Positions 1 to 7,932 of a DNA stretch of 64,000 nt are shown here, piece after piece; positions within the stretch are counted from its first letter, which is position 1; the number at the start of each line of letters is the position of its first letter. The stretch is from NCBI RefSeq assembly GCF_003233845.1, contig NZ_QKRB01000028.1, forward strand, positions 1 to 64,000, read 5' to 3'. The stretch comes from Paenibacillus sambharensis. Lineage in GTDB: Bacteria > Bacillota > Bacilli > Paenibacillales > Paenibacillaceae. Made by a program: the position numbers and the translations under genes. The notes beneath the pieces were generated by a model. That model was not told the DNA's origin and ran no database searches. It saw nothing but the letters and a program-made list of their open reading frames with translations.

Positions 1-126
1 GGCTTTTTGCGGTGGGTTCGACCCCGTAAATAAAACTGCTCGGACAACCTTGAAGCACAGGCTATCGGACTGCGAGTCCGGATAAAAAATCTTCGTTTGT
101 TTCGGTTGTCTTTCCGGTTCAATACT
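1..126 (+). other. Structured non-coding DNA upstream of IS110 transposase (candidate bridge-RNA region)
   Basis: No ORF with a good start fills this stretch. Two compact palindromes are visible: GGGTTCGACCC near positions 15-25, and CGGACT-gcg-AGTCCG near 67-81. In IS110-group elements the non-coding end next to the transposase encodes the bridge RNA that specifies donor and target DNA. Location and hairpins fit that, but no guide loops could be assigned. The segment may be incomplete because the window starts here. Confidence 0.3.
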
Positions 127-147
127 CATGTCGGAGGGATTGTTACA

Positions 148-1388
148 ATGTTGGAAGCCATTCTTGAGCGCTGTGCAGGCCTCGACGTACACCAGGAAAC
201 CGTTGTGGCCTGCGTTCTTACCGGGCAGCTGGACCGTGCTCCAAAATCAGAGATTCGCACCTTTGGTACCATGACGAACGAGCTCATGGAACTGGGCGAA
301 TGGTTAGTGGAGCAAGGTTGCACTCACGTCGCCATGGAAAGTACGGGCGTTTATTGGAAGTCTGTTTGGAACGTGCTTGAAGCCTTTGAATTAGACCTCC
401 TGCTAGCCAATGCTCATCACGTCAAGAATCTTCCCGGACGCAAGACCGACATGAAAGACGCGGAGTGGATCGCCAAATTGCTGCGTTGCGGGCTTATTGA
501 AGGAAGCTTTGTGCCTTCGGAGGACATCCGAGATCTTCGAGATCTGACCCGTTATCGCAAAAAGTTGGTGTATGACGCTACCTCGGAGAAGAATCGCATC
601 CATAAGTCCCTGCAGGATGCGAACATCAAGTTAACTACCCACATGTCCGACATCTTCGGAACATCAGGACGCCTGCTGCTCCAGAAGATCGTAGATGGTG
701 AAGTCATCACAATGGAATTCCTTGAGACGCACATGAAGGGTGCGCTCAAGCACAAATCCCCCAAATTACTTCAATCGCTCAACGGTCGTCTTCGTAAGCA
801 TCATCGCGACATGATCCGATTCTCCTGGGATCACCTCGTGTACATTGAAAAGCAAATCCGACTCGTTGAGCAGGATATCCGAAACCGATTAGCCAGCAAA
901 CAAGAGGCCATAGATCTTCTCGTTACGATTCCTGGCATCAACGAGCAAGCAGCATCTGTCATTATCGCGGAAATCGGTACCGACATGACCGTTTTCAAGG
1001 ATGATCACCATCTTGCCGCATGGGCAGGCGTTACGCCAGGCAACCACCAGAGCGCCGGTAAAAAAAAAGAACACGAGCGCGATCCGGAAATGCCCATCTA
1101 AAAGCAGTATTATGTGAATGTGCTTGGGCTGCTTCTATGACGCGAAACACAAGGCTCTCAGCAAGATATTGGAGTTGGGTTAAGCGGCTAGGCAAGAAGA
1201 AAGCCTTGGTCGCACTTGGACATACGCTGCTTCGCATCGTATACCACATGTTGCTTACCAAAAGCCCATACAAAGAGTTAGGCCCTGATTATCTTGAACG
1301 CTACAGACAAGAGCGCGAAAAACGTCGTGAAGCAGAACTCATTCGACAGCTACAGTCCAAAGGCTTCACAGTAACTCGCCCTGCCTAA
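148..1388 (+). pseudogene. IS110-family transposase, split by a -1 frameshift at an A9 run
   Basis: The N-terminal part (ATG at 148, preceded by GGAGGG) carries the IS110 RuvC-like DEDD domain: GLDVHQ, then MESTGVYW, then DMKDAEWIAKLL. The Transposase_20 region follows (TIPGINEQAASVIIAEIG, then AAWAGVTPGNHQSAGKK). Frame 1 runs out at 1101, but the family-typical continuation (SGNAHLKAVLCECAWAAS) is in the -1 frame and ends at 1388. The switch falls at nine A residues at 1060-1068. The ATG at 1137 is only an internal Met. Either one A is missing (mutation or sequencing), or the ribosome slips -1 on the A run to make the full protein. Catalytic motifs of the first domain look intact. No other transposition protein is present. 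Confidence 0.85.
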
Positions 1389-1461
1389 CCTTTCACCTCC
1401 ACCACGGTCAAGGTCTGCCGAATCGGTAGTCCTGCTTCGGCGTGCGTAAAAATTCGTTTGA

Positions 1462-1746
1462 GCAAAGATTCATTTTCATAAAAAAATAGCTGAAGAGCTG
1501 CTAGACTTTAAAAATGATTTTTGGCCAGAATATGATGAGAATGATGTTGAGCTAGACTGGGATGCTGTAGATGCTGGAGATTATAATATAACAATTGAAG
1601 AATTCGTTGAATTAATTAGTTTGATAGAAATAGAGATTCGATCCAATGAAATTTATTGTGAATATTTAGATGGGGGGTTATTTGGGGGACACAGAATCCA
1701 TGCTTACTTTAGCTATGATTATGAGCTCAATAAAGCAGATATATAG
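1462..1746 (+). pseudogene. 3' fragment of an unknown acidic protein, truncated next to the IS
   Basis: An ORF opens after a TGA at 1459 and reads without a start codon to TAG at 1744, about 94 codons. It is coding-like and acidic, with segments such as FKNDFWPEYDENDVELDW and GGHRIHAYFSYDYELNK near the C-terminus. The style resembles small Firmicute immunity-type or DUF2262-like proteins, but I do not recognise the family. The missing 5' end and the position directly behind an IS110 element suggest the start was removed by insertion or deletion. Composition is much more AT-rich than the IS. Confidence 0.55.
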
Positions 1747-1867
1747 CTGTGAAAAGTAGTTCAAAGAAGGCTGATCTATTACAGGTGTAAACATGCTTCA
1801 TATAAAGGCGCAAAATGAAAGAGCAGTCCGAAATCAATGAAAAGTAAATAAAGAGCGGAGGTACTCC

Positions 1868-2244
1868 ATGAATCAGTCACCAACAATTTATACTGAAAGA
1901 CTGACATTGCGTAAACCAATTGAATCGGATCTTCATGATCGTTTGAATTGTGGGAGGACTTATGACTGGGTTCGAATGTTAGGTGGGGATACCAGGGGTA
2001 TGAAAGATTTAACAATGGAAGATGCAAAGCAATGGTTTCAGAAGATATTGAGTAAACCATTGGAGTGGTCTGTTGTTCACGAAACAATACAAGGGCGATT
2101 TCTTGTTACAAGAAGTGCGGATTTATTGAAGAAGGTATAGAAAGGGAAGGAGCATTAATCGAGGACAAATGGGAAAGTGATGTCATGATGAGTATTCTTG
2201 AACATGAGTATAGAGAAATTCGGGAAACCACCGAAAGACAATAA
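1868..2244 (+). pseudogene. RimJ/RimL-type GNAT acetyltransferase with internal deletion
   Basis: The start is ATG 1868 behind GGAGG. The N-terminus (IYTERLTLRKPIESD) is the typical first strand of a RimJ/RimL GNAT and continues to EWSVVHETIQG. At about 2100 the sequence jumps directly into the family's C-terminal motif in another frame (SCYKKCGFIEEG), which ends at TAA 2242. The acetyl-CoA-binding core between these pieces is absent, about 70 codons by comparison with normal family length. Enzymatic activity is therefore very unlikely. It precedes a lipoprotein gene by 19 bp. Confidence 0.75.
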
Positions 2245-2263
2245 TCATATAGGAGATAGATGA

Positions 2264-2728
2264 ATGAAAAAAGTTTTGCTTGTTATCTCTGTGCTTTTGC
2301 TTTTTGTAAGCTGTAAATCGAATACTGAGACTGAAGATAAACTAAGCCCTGTATTTTATTCCAATGGGATAGCTTTAATAGGTGTGGAAGGAACGATCGG
2401 CATACTTGGTCCTGAATTCATTGCAAATAAAGTCAACAAATATATGTGGCATTTTTGGGGGACTAGTGACGAGTTAGCGCTTAGACCCTTCAGGGTTGAA
2501 GCTATAAATCTAAATACCGAACAGAAGGTAAAAGCATTGGTGGAAAATGGAGGGACACCCCAGGAAGAGTTAGTGTGGGAATACGATTCAATAGCCGGAC
2601 CCAATAATGGAGCAGATGCCCATGTACCCTCTAACCTGAAACTACCCCTCGCCGGAATATGGCAGCTTGATGCTTATCTGGGCGGAAAACATAAAGGATC
2701 AATTGTAGTAGAAGTGAATGAAGAATAG
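2264..2728 (+). CDS. Secreted lipoprotein, DUF4871-like
   Basis: The 154-residue protein begins with a lipoprotein signal (MKKVLLVISVLLLFVSC), with lipobox FVSC around residue 17, so it is expected on the outer face of the membrane. The mature part contains GVEGTIGILG and ends with GIWQLDAYLGGKHKGSIVVEV, a beta-rich C-terminus like that of DUF4871 proteins of bacilli, which have no known reaction. The start ATG 2264 follows AGGAGATAG. It lies just downstream of a decayed GNAT and seems monocistronic. Confidence 0.7.
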   Translation: MKKVLLVISVLLLFVSCKSNTETEDKLSPVFYSNGIALIGVEGTIGILGPEFIANKVNKYMWHFWGTSDELALRPFRVEAINLNTEQKVKALVENGGTPQEELVWEYDSIAGPNNGADAHVPSNLKLPLAGIWQLDAYLGGKHKGSIVVEVNEE

Positions 2729-2853
2729 AAATGAGGAACGATTTTATGAAGAAAAGTAATCAGTCGGACTACCTTGCGAGTCTAAGTCCAATGAACTTGT
2801 GTGACGGTTACTTCGTGAGCTCCTCGGTCATACGAAAGAACTAAGAGGGAAAA

Positions 2854-3190
2854 ATGAAATATAAAATATATAGAGAAGTACCGAAAAACCAGATTAAAAA
2901 TTACGTACCACCCAGATATTTAAGCACCGTTCCTTCATCATGGCCGGGAAAATGTCACTATTGTTGTATTTAAGACAAGTAGGGACGCCGTAATATTGTC
3001 TAAAACCGTTGAGAATGCTTTAAGAGATGAAGATCTAGAGAATCAAGAAAATATCGTAGCTTTTGGTGGCTGTTTTACTGTTGAGTCAGTTCAAGTATTG
3101 AAAGACAGAAGGATCAGTTATATCTCAATTAGTGACTTTCCATGGACAGATGAAAACTACAGACAAATAAGCATGAATAGTAAGGGATAG
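2854..3190 (+). pseudogene. Unknown small gene, probably one ORF split by a frameshift
   Basis: ATG 2854, preceded by AGAGGGA, opens a short reading frame (KYKIYREVPKNQIKNYVPP) that stops at 2970. A second, better-looking coding segment in the next frame begins about 2935 (ENVTIVVFKTSRDAVIL) and ends at 3190 (SISDFPWTDENYRQI). Joining them near the CCGGGAAAATG stretch gives a coherent protein of about 110 residues. I do not recognise the family. The alternative is an independent 64-residue ORF from TTG 2996. Confidence 0.4.
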
Positions 3191-3227
3191 CTCGGAGAAA
3201 AAATTCGTCGTCACTGGGGAGATATCT

Positions 3228-3740
3228 GTGAAGTATTATGAATACTTAACAGCAAATAAGAGTTTATTACTTAACCAGTTAGAAGCTTTAATGGTTCGGA
3301 ATAAAGCTCAGTCCGTCGGTAGTGGCTACATAGACTGTATAGTTCTGAAAGATAAACTGGATCAATTTGTGAATGAGATTTCAAGTTTAGGGATACTTAT
3401 CTCAGATGTGTCTTGGTGGTGCTATGTGGATCCTGCAAATGGTACAACTGAGTGTCCACATGGTATGGGTGGTCCTAAGTCTGATTATTTTCCAGGTTGG
3501 TTCAGTGAATTGCAGAATAATATGTATGAAGTTGATAAAGATAAAATAGCTTTAATCGTGGAATCATACGATAAGCACAATGTTAAGCTATTAAATCAGC
3601 AAACCGTAAAAATGATACGAAAAATTTTAGAAGAAACATTCAAGTATACACCGAGTGAAAATATAGAAGGGAATAACTGTGTATTGCCGGGTTTGTGGTT
3701 ACTTGTCCCAGAAAACTGGCAGAAATTTGTGATAAAATAG
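3228..3740 (+). CDS. Hypothetical soluble protein, 170 aa
   Basis: The chosen start is GTG 3228, seven bases after GGGGAGA. The protein is soluble, has no signal peptide or membrane segment, and is rich in aromatic residues in the middle (SDVSWWCYVD, then HGMGGPKSDYFPGWFSEL). The C-terminal third looks helical. The family is not recognised. It is flanked by a broken ORF and a VOC protein, all on the same strand and AT-rich. Confidence 0.6.
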   Translation: MKYYEYLTANKSLLLNQLEALMVRNKAQSVGSGYIDCIVLKDKLDQFVNEISSLGILISDVSWWCYVDPANGTTECPHGMGGPKSDYFPGWFSELQNNMYEVDKDKIALIVESYDKHNVKLLNQQTVKMIRKILEETFKYTPSENIEGNNCVLPGLWLLVPENWQKFVIK

Positions 3741-3777
3741 TTGCAAATCGTTTACAAATTTTTATGGAGTGATTTCG

Positions 3778-4182
3778 TTGCAATTTATAAATGAGGTCGT
3801 GCAAATTTATCTCCCTTCATCGAATATTAGAAGATCGGTTGAATGGTATGTTGATGTGTTTGGTTACAGAGTGATTTGGGAACAAGAAGACTCCGCCAAT
3901 CTTAAATTATCTCAAGGGCCATTATTATTTTTAAGGAAAAGTGTTGGATCTCAATCGATATTCTTTATAGCTGACAACGAGAAAACACCAGTGATTAGTT
4001 TTAAGACATCTAACTTTGAGGCATTTTACAATTCGTTGAGAATGAAAGGGTTAAGTGTAACTGAAATCAATGAATATGGAACAGGAGAGAATGGACCATA
4101 TAGAGATTTTTCTACCAAAGATCCAGACGGAAACTTAATAGAAGTTAATGAATTTCCAGATATAAAGTTGCCTCATTTTTAA
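3778..4182 (+). CDS. VOC-family protein (glyoxalase/bleomycin-resistance fold)
   Basis: This single-module VOC protein of about 134 residues has a first beta-alpha unit (QIYLPSSNIRRSVEWYVDVFGYRV) and the C-terminal metal-ligand motif DPDGNLIEVNE. Such proteins use a metal-centred beta-alpha-beta-beta-beta fold for isomerase, dioxygenase or drug-sequestration roles; the substrate cannot be told from sequence. TTG 3778 is preferred over GTG 3769 because the GGAG at 3766-3769 is then eight bases upstream, whereas the GTG overlaps it. Confidence 0.75.
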   Translation: MQFINEVVQIYLPSSNIRRSVEWYVDVFGYRVIWEQEDSANLKLSQGPLLFLRKSVGSQSIFFIADNEKTPVISFKTSNFEAFYNSLRMKGLSVTEINEYGTGENGPYRDFSTKDPDGNLIEVNEFPDIKLPHF

Positions 4183-4194
4183 CTAAGGAAGATA

Positions 4195-4416
4195 TTGAAA
4201 TGTTATAAAGAGGTGAAAAATATTATTTCAAGAATTCTTTTTTTATTCGGATTATTGTTTTTGACAGCTAGTCTTATTTTTTTAATTATGAGTTTATTTG
4301 GTGGTTTTGATGGAATAATTAATATAGTTTGGCTTTTTGGGATTTTGAATTCTCTAATTGCAATAGGGGTTTCAGATATAATAAATAAGATTAACAAGCA
4401 GAATGCGAAGGAATAG
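4195..4416 (+). CDS. Small two-helix membrane protein
   Basis: The 73-residue ORF starts at TTG 4195, 12 bases after the VOC stop, with AGGAAGA upstream. Two hydrophobic segments (ILFLFGLLFLTASLIFLIMSL and IINIVWLFGILNSLIAIGV) are separated by a short Gly-rich turn, and the tail is charged and Lys-rich. It is predicted to be an integral membrane protein of unknown function. The opposite strand also carries an ORF here, but the RBS and hydrophobic pattern favour the + strand. Confidence 0.5.
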   Translation: MKCYKEVKNIISRILFLFGLLFLTASLIFLIMSLFGGFDGIINIVWLFGILNSLIAIGVSDIINKINKQNAKE

Positions 4417-4526
4417 TAGCTGTAGTCTTACAAATCAGGATAATCGTGCAAGTCTAACGCAAGCATTTTTTTGGATTAAAGAAGTAAAATCTGGTTCAAT
4501 AAATTCACAGGGAGTATGGGAAATGA

Positions 4527-4838
4527 AATGCTAATATAGATTGTTTTAAAAGAGCTGAAGGTTATATTACTGTAACCGAAGGGAGATTGTTTTTAGTCGA
4601 TTATGACTGCTTAACAATGTCTGCCCAATTTAGGGATGAAAAAGTACCCGACAAGAACTGTGAGAATTATTTGATTGAGCTTAACAATGGATTGTACAAA
4701 GTTGAAATTATTCAAAATTATGATGTAGATCAAGGCAAGCATATTGGAAGTGATAAAGTAAATATGCTCATTAATTTTCTTGAAGTTCGGGAGCTTGGCG
4801 CTAATCCTGATAAGCTTTTTTGGTGTAGTTACATGTAA
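4527..4838 (+). pseudogene. Fragment of an unknown protein, start lost
   Basis: Coding-like sequence opens after a TGA at 4524 and runs to TAA 4836 (NIDCFKRAEGYITVTEGRLFLVDYDC, then a C-terminus ending DKLFWCSYM). There is no convincing start; TTG 4587 lacks a ribosome-binding site and would cut into the apparent domain. An ATG with GGGAG upstream sits at 4516 in another frame, so a single-base indel near 4520-4535 could have disconnected start and body. The style resembles small immunity proteins, but the family is not established. Confidence 0.4.
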
Positions 4839-4926
4839 TTCAAATTATCGGCGCGAAGGATACGAACACCAAGCTTAGACAGAAGGCTTTCTGTTGAGTT
4901 ATTAGGAATTTTTGTTCCAGGAAGTG

Positions 4927-4935
4927 GTATAATAT
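4927..4935 (+). promoter_or_regulatory. Extended -10 promoter element
   Basis: TGGTATAAT gives a perfect -10 hexamer with the TGn extension, about 48 bases before the ATG at 4983. No good -35 hexamer is spaced correctly, as is typical for extended -10 promoters. Confidence 0.45.
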
Positions 4936-4982
4936 GGGTAGATCTAGCTTGGGGAACCAAACAACCTAGTTAGGGGGGGGGC

Positions 4983-5180
4983 ATGTTGAGGCTCATTAAG
5001 AATTTCGTTTTTGTCGTTGGAGGTCTTATTAGTGATTTATGGCTTGGAATGGGATTTAAACCGAAGTTTTACGATAACCATACTAGTTCGAAAACCAAAG
5101 TTGGCTATGTTTGTTTTGTAGTAATGGCAGCAGTTATTTCGCTAACAGTCGTTGTATGGCTTGGTAATAAGATCAGATAG
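4983..5180 (+). CDS. Small membrane protein preceded by a G9 tract
   Basis: The ORF encodes 65 residues with one hydrophobic N-terminal stretch (LIKNFVFVVGGLISDLWLGMG) and a clear C-terminal membrane helix (VCFVVMAAVISLTVVVWLG). Its Shine-Dalgarno region is an unusual run of nine G residues ending two bases before the ATG. A TGGTATAAT promoter element lies upstream, so the gene is probably expressed alone. Function unknown. Confidence 0.5.
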   Translation: MLRLIKNFVFVVGGLISDLWLGMGFKPKFYDNHTSSKTKVGYVCFVVMAAVISLTVVVWLGNKIR

Positions 5181-5225
5181 CGTGATAAACTGTCCTTTAA
5201 TGGGGCGGTTACATATTAATCAAAT

Positions 5226-5596
5226 TTGCATACTATTTTTGCCGATTCGATAATTGACGGCAGGTCTCTTTACCAATTGCTTAGAAAATATAATATGGCT
5301 CCGTCCCTAGGTTGGGGGAGTGAAGAGCATCAAAAACAAATGATTGATTACTTCTTAATGAATGAAATGCATGCTCACTTGTTTTACAGATGTCCAATGC
5401 TAGTATGTCCTTGGTGCGGGGGGGAAGATGTGGCTTTATTTCTGTCTCCATAGAGTTAGAAGAAGGACTAGTAATATGGAGTGATTTCAAACTAGAACCC
5501 GATAATAGATCGCTTGATATCGGACCTTTTTATTTTAGATGGGAAGATTACAAAAATGCGATAATTAATACATATGGAATCGCTGGAATTCAATAA
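5226..5596 (+). pseudogene. Unknown CPxCG protein, frameshifted at a G7 run
   Basis: Frame 0 from TTG 5226 encodes the first half, reaching a cysteine motif (RCPMLVCPWCGG). The expected continuation is in the -1 frame (CGFISVSIELEEGLVIWSDF, then DIGPFYFRWEDYKNAI) and ends at 5596. The frames meet at seven G residues, 5418-5424. The joined protein resembles a Bacillus/Paenibacillus family with a CPxCGD...CGAI motif followed by a DIGPF block, which has no assigned role. Repairing one base would give a protein of about 122 residues. Confidence 0.6.
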
Positions 5597-5642
5597 AATT
5601 AAGAGATCAGTAGTTCGCTTTGCTAAGCCGTTCGATAGCTTG

Positions 5643-5913
5643 AGTCCAAGAGGTTCGTGTTAAAAACAATCAAGAGTTTATTTCATTGATTAGAACTGCA
5701 GAATCTGTCGAGTACAAAATATCGGTATGCACAGGTTCTTTGTTATTAGGCGCTGCCGGATTTCTCCAGGATAAGAAAGCGACAACGCATCCAAATGTAT
5801 ATGATTTGCTTGAACCTTATAGCTCTGAAGTAGTGAAGTCACGAATAGTCAAGGACGGTAAGGTCATAACCGCAGGAGGAGTAGCCACGGTTGAACTTAC
5901 CTCTGGTGGAGGT
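5643..5913 (+). pseudogene. DJ-1/PfpI-family fragment
   Basis: The reading frame opens after a TGA with no start. It encodes the middle of a DJ-1/PfpI-type class I amidotransferase-like protein: nucleophile elbow VCTGSLLLGAAGFL, then KKATTHPNVYDLLEPY and RIVKDGKVITAGGVATVEL. The N-terminal third and the C-terminal end are missing. It continues in frame into the following copper-amine-oxidase-like gene, which has its own RBS and signal peptide, so the joined ORF is accidental. Confidence 0.75.
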
Positions 5914-5949
5914 AGCTCCACCCCAATTGTACAGCTTGGAGGAGAACTA

Positions 5950-6585
5950 ATGAAACGTAATGTCAAAATAGGACTTGCTGGAGTCCTGCTCACAGCCGTA
6001 TTTAGCGCAGGTGCTTATGCTGCAACAGTAGCTCCTAAAGTCTTTGTTCATGGCAATATCACTCAAAGCAAAACAGCACCGAAAATTATTGATGGAACAG
6101 TCTATGTACCACTTCGTACAATATCTGAGGGCCTTGGAGCAAATATTCAATGGAACAATAAGAGTAAAACAGTGTACGTCAATTCCGATCCGAATTTCAA
6201 AACGGAAACCAGCAGCGTATCCTATGTAATTGAGCGTGATCTAGCATTTAATTGGATTATGGCCTACGATAATCGACAGGAGAAAGATGTACTTGCATTA
6301 AACGCACCGGGATTCAAAACAGATATTTACAATGAAAGCTTCCCTGTTGGAAACTACAATATGTCCAGCATTGTCGAAATGCAACCTGTAGACCGCAGTG
6401 AAAATACTTTAACTGTACGTATTGTGCAACGAGTCACCGCAGAAGATGATTACAATGTCAAAGTAGAAAAATGGAAATTCACATTTGAGGGAACTAACAA
6501 AATTAAATCGGTGATGATCGTACCGAAATCTACCCAGTATTTAGATCGATACACCTTGTTTCCAGGAACAAGCTTTGGAGAGTAA
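5950..6585 (+). CDS. Secreted protein with copper-amine-oxidase N-terminal-like (stalk) domain
   Basis: ATG 5950 follows GGAGGAGAAC and starts a signal peptide (KRNVKIGLAGVLLTAVFSAGAYA), giving 211 residues in total. The mature protein opens with the domain common in Paenibacillus secreted proteins: FVHGNITQSKTAPKIIDG, then VYVPLRTISEGLGANIQW and NNKSKTVYVN. The remaining 130 or so residues are beta-rich and not assigned. It is not an amine oxidase; only the small N-terminal stalk module is present. The DNA encoding VYVPLRT is repeated in inverted orientation just after the stop. Confidence 0.8.
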   Translation: MKRNVKIGLAGVLLTAVFSAGAYAATVAPKVFVHGNITQSKTAPKIIDGTVYVPLRTISEGLGANIQWNNKSKTVYVNSDPNFKTETSSVSYVIERDLAFNWIMAYDNRQEKDVLALNAPGFKTDIYNESFPVGNYNMSSIVEMQPVDRSENTLTVRIVQRVTAEDDYNVKVEKWKFTFEGTNKIKSVMIVPKSTQYLDRYTLFPGTSFGE

Positions 6586-6626
6586 ACACCAGATTTTAGA
6601 CATTGTACGAAGTGGTACATAGACTG
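6098..6626. repeat. Perfect 25-bp inverted repeat pair (6098-6122 and 6602-6626)
   Basis: The segment inside the stalk-domain gene encoding VYVPLRT occurs again, reverse-complemented, 17 bases after that gene's stop. All 25 positions match, with four more matching beyond one mismatch. The arms are 479 bases apart, so an mRNA could close a long loop over the 3' part of the gene. Confidence 0.85.
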
Positions 6627-6727
6627 AAAACATTTTGAAGGCATTATGCAAGTGACCGGCATAGACTACCCTCGAACGGCCAGTTTATTTCTATTAGATG
6701 TAGGTACAATGAAGGGATAATGCGGAT

Positions 6728-7096
6728 ATGGAGAGCGTTTCAAATGTTGATAAATTGGAGTCAATTAAATCCTTACAATCGACAATTAATAAGCTTGAGA
6801 ATGCCGCAGCCCAAATGACTCAGAATGGCGCAAATACTACTCTGGTAAAGAAGAGACTTAAAGCTGTCTATATCAGTTTAGCTGTGCTGGAGAACGTTTG
6901 GAGTCAATGCCCCCATCACTATACCCAGGAAGAATTAGCAGAAGCTCGTAAAGTCATTACGGGTTTGTTATCATCTGTAAAAAGCAGTTATGCTAAGTCA
7001 AAGACTGGCAGTCCCCAACGTACACTTCTAGAAAGAAGGATTAAAGCACTTCAGCTATCTATTCAAGCGATTGACAAATTTTCCGATATATATTGA
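6728..7096 (+). CDS. Hypothetical helical protein, 122 aa
   Basis: This soluble, strongly alpha-helical protein has two regions of similar style (LQSTINKLENAAAQM near the start and LLERRIKALQLSIQAIDKF near the end), suggesting a helical bundle or internal duplication. There is no signal peptide or catalytic motif. ATG 6728 is preceded by GAAGGG. The family is not recognised. Confidence 0.55.
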   Translation: MESVSNVDKLESIKSLQSTINKLENAAAQMTQNGANTTLVKKRLKAVYISLAVLENVWSQCPHHYTQEELAEARKVITGLLSSVKSSYAKSKTGSPQRTLLERRIKALQLSIQAIDKFSDIY

Positions 7097-7189
7097 AGAA
7101 TTACTCAACTAGCGGCAAGGAATAAGCTCAAAAAACGACAAGTAAGTACCTTAAGTAAAAAATTCAACTAAGAGAGACAGGTAGAGATC

Positions 7190-7690
7190 ATGCATTCAGG
7201 TTTTTGGAAACGTTTAGCAGCATTTGTATTGGATAGCGTTGTTTTATATGTTGGTTATATTGTATTTATTATCATCTTCGGTTTAAGTGCTGTAATTCTT
7301 GAAAATAGAGGCTTGGATAATGAAGTGGTAAAAATCGCCTTAGGAATTACTGCGTTACTATTCTACATCTCTTGGCCATGGCTGTATTATGCGATCATGG
7401 AATCCTCAAAAATAAAGGCTACTGTCGGGAAGTTAGCTGTAGGTATCATTGTCGTCGATACTTATGGACAGAGGATACGATTTGTAAGAGCGAGTGCTCG
7501 TAATTGGAGCAAGGTTATTTCTGCATTGCCGCTGTTTGCGGGGTTTATCATCGCTGGCATGACGAAGAACAAACAAGCACTGCACGATTTTATAGCTAAA
7601 ACCTATGTCATCAACAAACCATATAATCACAACCAGACGAGCCGAATGAATGAATACCCTAACAAAGAACATCATACGCAGGATCAATGA
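7190..7690 (+). CDS. RDD-family membrane protein
   Basis: The 166-residue protein starts with the RDD-like segment SGFWKRLAAFVLDSVVLYVGY. A second helix follows, then TVGKLAVGIIVVD in the loop typical of the family, and a third hydrophobic segment (VISALPLFAGFIIAGMT) followed by KQALHDFIAKTYVI. RDD proteins are small three-helix membrane proteins, some linked to ion homeostasis or transport. The C-terminus is a polar, Asn/Gln/His-rich tail. ATG 7190 is about ten bases after an AGAGAGACAGG stretch. A likely terminator follows at 7806. Confidence 0.8.
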   Translation: MHSGFWKRLAAFVLDSVVLYVGYIVFIIIFGLSAVILENRGLDNEVVKIALGITALLFYISWPWLYYAIMESSKIKATVGKLAVGIIVVDTYGQRIRFVRASARNWSKVISALPLFAGFIIAGMTKNKQALHDFIAKTYVINKPYNHNQTSRMNEYPNKEHHTQDQ

Positions 7691-7805
7691 TACAGGATAA
7701 GATCCGCTCCTTGTTCTGTGAACCGTAGAGAAGAGCTTGTGTACATATCTTGTTAACAAGTTCCGGTGCAGCTGCCGCTTGGCTTCCATAATTAACAGCG
7801 CTTAG

Positions 7806-7830
7806 AGAGGGGGGGCCTTCCTCTTTTATT
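7806..7830 (+). terminator. Probable Rho-independent terminator
   Basis: AGAGG-gggggcctt-CCTCT forms a short stem followed by TTTATTAT. It sits between the RDD gene and the haloperoxidase gene. Confidence 0.4.
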
Positions 7831-7862
7831 ATGCGGGGACAGACACCTAGAAAATGGGCAGT

Positions 7863-7907
7863 TACCCTGCGTCAAATCCGCATGTGTCTTTGTATACTGG
7901 CAGGGTA
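7863..7907 (+). repeat. 8-bp inverted repeat in the haloperoxidase leader
   Basis: TACCCTGC at 7863-7870 and GCAGGGTA at 7900-7907 are perfect complements separated by 29 bases, 25 bases before the ATG. They could form a leader hairpin or operator; no regulator is identified. Confidence 0.35.
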
Positions 7908-7932
7908 CCATATGCAGAAGGGGCGGAGAGTT

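Larger units (their letters stand above)
1..1460 (+). mobile_element. IS110-family insertion sequence (left end outside or near window start)
   Basis: The element is defined by its transposase (148-1388) plus flanking non-coding DNA. The right boundary lies somewhere between the transposase stop at 1388 and the reopening of a truncated ORF at 1462. IS110 elements usually lack clear terminal inverted repeats, and none is visible here. The left boundary cannot be fixed because the window begins inside or close to the non-coding left end. The element abuts the 5' side of a gene fragment, so it, or a deletion linked to it, may have removed that gene's beginning. Confidence 0.75.

Noticed and set aside
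126-323. Minus-strand ORFs inside the transposase and many other genes
   Set aside because: They overlap strongly supported genes in other frames and lack ribosome-binding sites; treated as shadows.
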